Positions 59,359 through 64,000 of a stretch of 64,000 nucleotides of DNA are shown in pieces (positions within the stretch are counted from its first letter, which is position 1; each line of letters starts with the position of its first letter). The notes under the pieces are model-generated. The model did not search any database. It had not been told where the DNA came from and saw only the letters and a list, made by a program, of their open reading frames with translations. Position numbers and translations under genes: made by a program. Source of the DNA: Eupeodes corollae (Eukaryota > Arthropoda > Insecta > Diptera > Syrphidae); NCBI RefSeq assembly GCF_945859685.1, contig NC_079148.1, forward strand, positions 91,393,007-91,457,006. Reading direction: 5' to 3'.

Positions 59359-62300
59359 TTAGGTCGCAGGGAGCGATTCGTCTTCAAAATAAAAATTTTC
59401 AGTGTGTGAATGCAATGCAAAAGATTGATTCGCAACAGGGAAAACAGAGTCTTCAATAAGAGTGCTAGATGCACAACTTGTCATGCTGTCTGACATCATT
59501 GAATCACCTTCATTACAATATGTTGCATTGGTGGCAGCCGAGCTCGTTTGTTCAACGCACAAATTCAAAGAGTCATTCGACATATCCATAGACAATCGGC
59601 TCGAATTCGCTGGAATGCTGATACTCGTGCTTAATTGGGCTGCTAATTCGCTACTAGTGGCCTGGTAGGTTTCCTCAGCTACAGATACGGCGGTATTTGG
59701 TGAGATTTCGGGTTCTGTACCGGTGCCTGTTAATGAAGCTTGTTGTTTTTGTTCTACTTCAATAGAATCAACACTTTCTCGATTTGATATTGGCTCGAGC
59801 GAGTCGGCATCAGATTTTGTTGTAATTTCCTTAGATATATCGAACGAGTCTATACTACTCGTAACGAGCTCTACACTCTTGTTTATTTCCAAACTATCAG
59901 CGCTTCCGTGCTCGGATACTTCATATCCAAATTTGTTTCTAGATGCTTCTCCTTCCATCTCAAGACTGTCTATAGACGTCTCCATTATATTGGCCTTTGA
60001 GTCTTCACATTCTTCAAGCTTCGACTTCAGAATAGCTTCAACACTCTCCTTTGGTATCGACTGCAAGGTGATGGTTTTTAATTTGGAAACAACGACATTT
60101 TGGGTGGTGGTTTCACTTCCATTGTTAGACTTATTTGATTCATCTGATCGAGAAAGAAGCAAAGCAGCTTCTTCTTTTGCTTTGATTTCGATCAAATGAG
60201 CTTCGATGCATGCGTTTTCTAAGCCCTCAAATTCTTTTAAACTCGACAAAGATATATCGTCACCACATGCATTTTTGATGGTATATCGTCTGGTGAAACT
60301 CCCATTGCTTGAATCCGTTGAGCCATGGTAAATTCTTCGGTTTTCGAGTGATATCGCTTGTTCAAGGCTTTCAAATTCTTGCAAACTGCTCATTGAAATG
60401 TTATCATTTTCGGCTTTTGAAAAGTATTTTCTTCCAGCTAGGACATCATAATCGGGTGTGCTTGAAAATGAATCCTTAAAACTACTTATTCGACTGCTTC
60501 CAACTTCAAATTCAGCGTCTTCCTCTTTGATATCTTCCAGAACCCCCCTTTCCAGTTCGTAGGGATATCGGAGTTGGGCGGCATGATCAGACAACTGCAT
60601 TTCTACCCATTTCTTATTTGCAGCCATTTCAGCAGATTCTTGTTCAGCTTGCGACTGTGCTGAGGGTGGGCTTTCTTCAAATTCAAAATTGAGGTCATCG
60701 CGGAAAATTTGTGATCCCAAATTCGTAGCAGCTGGGGCTGATTTTATTAAAATTTGTTCTACTTCTTCATCGTGCTTTTTAATTGCTTTACTTGAGCTAA
60801 TTTTTATGCTTTTCCCTTCAACATCGAACTCACTTGCTTCCTTAGCTACTTCTTCTATTATTACAAATTCATCTGAAAGGTCTGGTTGATCAACCATTTC
60901 AAATGAATCCGGCGAATCAGGTGCTCTGTTATCAAAGTCATTGTCTTCGTTTAAGTCGGCTAGTTTTTGCTTGTATTGTTGTTGAACAAGTACATTAAAT
61001 TGTTCATCGGCTATGGAATATGCAGATTCAACTGTTCGTGGAATCGGCGTGTCTTCAACTTTATTCAATTCATCTTGAGTCTTTACTTTGTACAAAGTAC
61101 TATCAGGAAAATCATCGTGTACCTCTGTGAACTTGGAAATTTCTTCCGTGACGGTAATGTCTGGAATTTTAGAATAGTCTTGCATATTTTGAGATGGACG
61201 TCTTTCTTCTTCAGCAATTATTTGAGATTCAAGTTCTTCAGTAACAGCATCTTCGATAATGGTCTGTGCAGCTAAGTGCAATGGTCCCAAGACACTTTCT
61301 TGGCATTCTTCTAAGGGATCTGTTGGTTTTTTCTCTTTCTTTTTCTTTCTCTGAGAAGGAGACTTAAATGCTCTTGAGTATTCTGATTCATATGGATCAT
61401 GATCGGACTCTGATCCACTACCTTTGGGATCATCGCTTCCACCTAGACCGCTAGAGCTATCTGTTTTTTGTTCTTTGCTTTCTATGAGCGTTGTGCTCTC
61501 AGATTCTTCTTCCAGTAAGTTTTTTACGAGCTCATTACTAACTGAAGTACTCTCATGTCGCTTATGCCCTCTGCGACGTGGTTCTTCAGAGCTTGAGGCC
61601 TTATCTAAGGGATCTATTTCACTGGGAGTTACTTCAGTGGTTACATAATTCGGGTCATCGAATTGCAAAATAGATTCTTCTGTATTAAATGATCCGAACA
61701 TTTCAATGCCTGCTAACGATGATGAACCTGCTGAACCAATCAAATCTTCAAAGTTATTCACAACCGTATTTATTGTAGATGCACTAGACATTGATAAAAT
61801 GCTACTTTCCTCCAAGCTAGAAGCTATTATTTGGTCATCTTTAGATTCAAAGCTCTCGATATTACCTTCAAGTTGTTTCTTTGAATCTGACGTTGAAATT
61901 TCAGGGGTGACTTCTTCTTTTGTAAATATCATTTCTTGAGATCTTTTCATACACGATTGTTGTGCTTCAAATTCGACTTGATGTGAGTGCATCATCTGGT
62001 CTAGTTCGAGGGCTTCGAAGCCTTCACTTTCTATTTCTATTTCAATGTCTTGGTCTCCAATAGATGCAACTAATGTTTCGGATAACTCTGATGTATCAAT
62101 GCTTCCCAAATTTCCGGAAGCCTCAGAGCTCAAACTTTTCATACTTTCACGAGAACTTATGGTTTTTCCACTGCTTTCCAGAGTACCCATTGCGCTTATA
62201 TATTCCGTTGATCCCCTGCACATCGATGCATCTACTGCTGTTTGATATTCCGAAGAGGTATGGAATGTCTGAACAGTGTCAAAGTCAGAAGAGCACGGTC

Positions 62301-64000
62301 TGCTCACACTTTTGTAGTAGCTTTCACTTGAGCTTGAAGTATCCAGATCATGTAAGGACCACCTATTGTTTACGGGACTTAAAGGCTTATCAACATTTTG
62401 ATCTGTTGGTTCAGCAACAGTTTCTGAACTTTCAATATTCGAAGCGTTTTCAATGTTATCTTTTTTATCATTGCTCTCATGGTCTTCCAATAAATCGCTG
62501 GTTTCTTGAATATCATCTAGCACTGTTGGAGCTATTAGACTTTCGCACTTATCATCTCCCTCGTCCATATGGAGCTTTGAGTGGGAAATATTCTTGAATT
62601 CAAATTCAGACGGTGACTCTTTTATAGCTTTTCCATCTCGGACAACTTGAATGAGCTCCTCTTTTGCTGCATCTAATGACATTTCAACTTCTTCCAATGT
62701 GCGTTCTACTAAAAGTTTATCAGGTAAGTGCGCATCGGTCTTTGATGAAGTCTCCACAATCGAGTCAGTGGGTTTGCTTACAGCTGGTAGGGTACGCTTT
62801 TCGGACAGCTCAAGCTCACTCTTGTCCAACAAAAGATCCAATTTGGCGGCTTTAGATTGTGCCTGAGTTTCTGTACCATGTGTCTGTGACTCTTCAAGAT
62901 CTTTGGTTGGATCCAGGACAGCTTCGTCAAGTAAAGAGGAGTCCTTGACTTCAGAAGCTGATGCTGGTTCCTCAGTATCAACCGGCAATTCAGATCGATT
63001 TGTATCATCGAGGACTGATCTTTGCTGTTCATTTTCAATTTCTAATATATCATTACGTGTTTCCGATCCTTGACGGACAACTAGTGATGGGCTGTATTCA
63101 GTTCCTGACTTTGATTGACCATGCGAAATTTCTTCGGCAAAAGTGTCTTCCACATCATCTGTCTCTTGGGCATCATCACCGTCCTTCAAAAGACTTTCTC
63201 CACCACTTTCTCCATCATCATCATATTGAGAGGATCTTGATTTAACTATAATATTGGTACTCGATTCTCCGATGTAAAAACTTGTTTGCGCCTCGTTGCT
63301 ATCTTTTTCCCCACTCTTCTCAGACTTATCATCCTCGAATGAATCCACATTTATCAGTTTGGTGAGGGAATCCGATAAACTAGGTGACCTTTTAAAACTT
63401 TTAGTTACAGAAGGTTCCAATGCAGTTAAATGGTAGTCCTCTACAAATTCCAAAGTTGGCTCTATGCGATCGGATGGGAAAACATCATCTAATTGTGCAT
63501 GAATCGGTGATAAGGACATTTTTGATGATGTGGTGAATCCATATTCCTCTTCGAGAGGGGCTGATTCGCAAGAAATAGAAGGATCTATTTGATTCAAAGA
63601 ATGTAGACTCTCTCCGTTTTGAATAGTGATGTTTTCGACAGGAAGGTTTTCTGTATCTGTGAGCGACTGATCTTCATTATCATAGACCAAACTTAGCTCC
63701 TGTTTCTTACTATTGGCTTCTGTTGCATTTATGGAGGACTGGTCTTCTTGTTCCGAAAGAATGTCCAGTTCAACAGAAACTTCTTCCTTTGTTTCTTGAA
63801 CTAATTTATTTGAATCTTCAACTACCAATTGATCTATGTTTTTACTTAAGGCATCTCTTGTGGGTTCTGTTATAAATTTCTGCCTAGGTTGTGGTATTGG
63901 TATATCTTTGCTTGGATATTCCTTTTCTTTGAGTTCTTCGGATGGTATTTCTGCGGCAGTTTGTTCGGAGCTTGTCAGACATTTACGTGGTGTTGGACGC
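59359..64000 (-). CDS. Giant acidic exon, probable Ankyrin-2 long isoform C-terminus (partial)
   Basis: One open frame of 1546 codons enters at the window edge and ends with TAA at 59359-59361, so the start lies outside. The protein is very acidic and Ser-rich with no membrane segment or folded domain seen. Recognisable parts include a KKKKEKK patch near 61340, DSPDSFEMVDQPDLSDEFVI and IEEVAKEASEF near 60915-60830, KKHDEEVEQILIKSAPAA near 60780-60730, NKKWVEMQL near 60620, and two related segments SMSSLQEFESLEQA and SLSSLKEFEGLENACIEAHL near 60395 and 60250. A run of DSLE/DSIE motifs follows at 60010-59755. This composition and wording fit the neuronal giant exons of insect Ank2 (axon and synapse cytoskeletal linker). 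I recall Ank2 and Gr66a as both lying in region 66 of D. melanogaster, which would agree. Identity is inferred from memory; futsch was considered and set aside. Confidence 0.6.
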   Translation of the reverse strand, partial: RPTPRKCLTSSEQTAAEIPSEELKEKEYPSKDIPIPQPRQKFITEPTRDALSKNIDQLVVEDSNKLVQETKEEVSVELDILSEQEDQSSINATEANSKKQELSLVYDNEDQSLTDTENLPVENITIQNGESLHSLNQIDPSISCESAPLEEEYGFTTSSKMSLSPIHAQLDDVFPSDRIEPTLEFVEDYHLTALEPSVTKSFKRSPSLSDSLTKLINVDSFEDDKSEKSGEKDSNEAQTSFYIGESSTNIIVKSRSSQYDDDGESGGESLLKDGDDAQETDDVEDTFAEEISHGQSKSGTEYSPSLVVRQGSETRNDILEIENEQQRSVLDDTNRSELPVDTEEPASASEVKDSSLLDEAVLDPTKDLEESQTHGTETQAQSKAAKLDLLLDKSELELSEKRTLPAVSKPTDSIVETSSKTDAHLPDKLLVERTLEEVEMSLDAAKEELIQVVRDGKAIKESPSEFEFKNISHSKLHMDEGDDKCESLIAPTVLDDIQETSDLLEDHESNDKKDNIENASNIESSETVAEPTDQNVDKPLSPVNNRWSLHDLDTSSSSESYYKSVSRPCSSDFDTVQTFHTSSEYQTAVDASMCRGSTEYISAMGTLESSGKTISSRESMKSLSSEASGNLGSIDTSELSETLVASIGDQDIEIEIESEGFEALELDQMMHSHQVEFEAQQSCMKRSQEMIFTKEEVTPEISTSDSKKQLEGNIESFESKDDQIIASSLEESSILSMSSASTINTVVNNFEDLIGSAGSSSLAGIEMFGSFNTEESILQFDDPNYVTTEVTPSEIDPLDKASSSEEPRRRGHKRHESTSVSNELVKNLLEEESESTTLIESKEQKTDSSSGLGGSDDPKGSGSESDHDPYESEYSRAFKSPSQRKKKKEKKPTDPLEECQESVLGPLHLAAQTIIEDAVTEELESQIIAEEERRPSQNMQDYSKIPDITVTEEISKFTEVHDDFPDSTLYKVKTQDELNKVEDTPIPRTVESAYSIADEQFNVLVQQQYKQKLADLNEDNDFDNRAPDSPDSFEMVDQPDLSDEFVIIEEVAKEASEFDVEGKSIKISSSKAIKKHDEEVEQILIKSAPAATNLGSQIFRDDLNFEFEESPPSAQSQAEQESAEMAANKKWVEMQLSDHAAQLRYPYELERGVLEDIKEEDAEFEVGSSRISSFKDSFSSTPDYDVLAGRKYFSKAENDNISMSSLQEFESLEQAISLENRRIYHGSTDSSNGSFTRRYTIKNACGDDISLSSLKEFEGLENACIEAHLIEIKAKEEAALLLSRSDESNKSNNGSETTTQNVVVSKLKTITLQSIPKESVEAILKSKLEECEDSKANIMETSIDSLEMEGEASRNKFGYEVSEHGSADSLEINKSVELVTSSIDSFDISKEITTKSDADSLEPISNRESVDSIEVEQKQQASLTGTGTEPEISPNTAVSVAEETYQATSSELAAQLSTSISIPANSSRLSMDMSNDSLNLCVEQTSSAATNATYCNEGDSMMSDSMTSCASSTLIEDSVFPVANQSFALHSHTENFYFEDESLPAT

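Noticed and set aside
59462..63245. Numerous open frames on the plus strand across this interval
   Set aside because: They are antisense shadows of the long Ser/Glu-rich exon; their Leu/Ser/Phe-rich composition follows from the complementary codons.
63828..63828. Start codon of the giant exon
   Set aside because: The codon is TTG and the frame stays open to the window edge (RPTPRKCLTSS...), so the gene continues outside the window.
59359..64000. Futsch (MAP1B homologue) for the giant acidic exon
   Set aside because: No KSP-type repeat array and no MAP1 light-chain-like C-terminus; the end reads NFYFEDESLPAT. Ank2 remains only the preferred hypothesis.

Overview
The window is a transposon-saturated, AT-rich piece of insect nuclear DNA, most likely from a brachyceran (higher) fly. 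The support is: four spliced or giant-exon host genes whose closest recalled relatives are Drosophila genes (mitochondrial glutamyl-tRNA synthetase GluRS-m, the ATAC subunit Atac1/ZZZ3, the bitter receptor Gr66a, and an Ankyrin2-like giant exon); short GT-AG introns of 55-110 bp typical of flies; and DD41D 'rosa'-like mariners of the kind known from tephritid flies. No bacterial, organellar or RNA-gene features were seen.

Layout. 1-1.6 kb: relic reverse transcriptase. 1.6-8.25 kb: GluRS-m, nine exons (+), with a 4.5 kb intron carrying an RTE-type retrotransposon. 8.6-10.1 kb: Tc1-like transposon with four-copy IR/DR ends. 10.2-18.9 kb: relic non-LTR elements, a transposase scrap and a tRNA-derived SINE scrap. 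19.09-20.32 kb: Atac1 (+), three exons. 20.5-24.7 kb: a family-B non-LTR element split by a family-A (RTE-like) element. 25.15-41.5 kb: Gr66a (-), six exons; the 1.56 kb coding sequence is stretched over 16.4 kb because two introns hold a stack of transposons. 41.7-57.7 kb: a retrotransposon graveyard with several nested insertions, a nearly intact DD41D mariner and an apparently perfect 699 bp tandem duplication. 59.36-64.0 kb: 3' part of a giant acidic exon (-), best guess Ank2, continuing beyond the window.

Host genes take up about 8.7 kb; most of the rest is mobile DNA in layers. Recurrent families, named here for convenience: A (RTE-like, two copies), B (non-LTR, tail of TCTAA-type repeats, five copies all on +), J (Jockey/CR1-like, poly-A tail), K (Jockey-like). 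The most unusual item is a DNA-transposon-like unit at 35.06-40.2 kb in Gr66a intron 2. It encodes a broken 'CGGxNKx' protein (a family I recall as DUF7869), is flanked by arrays of a ~22 bp TATTCC-containing motif and a ~32 bp terminal inverted repeat, and is itself split by a family-A retrotransposon.

No functional link between the four host genes is apparent; they look like independent neighbours. All positions were read by eye; family assignments come from recalled motifs, not database searches.
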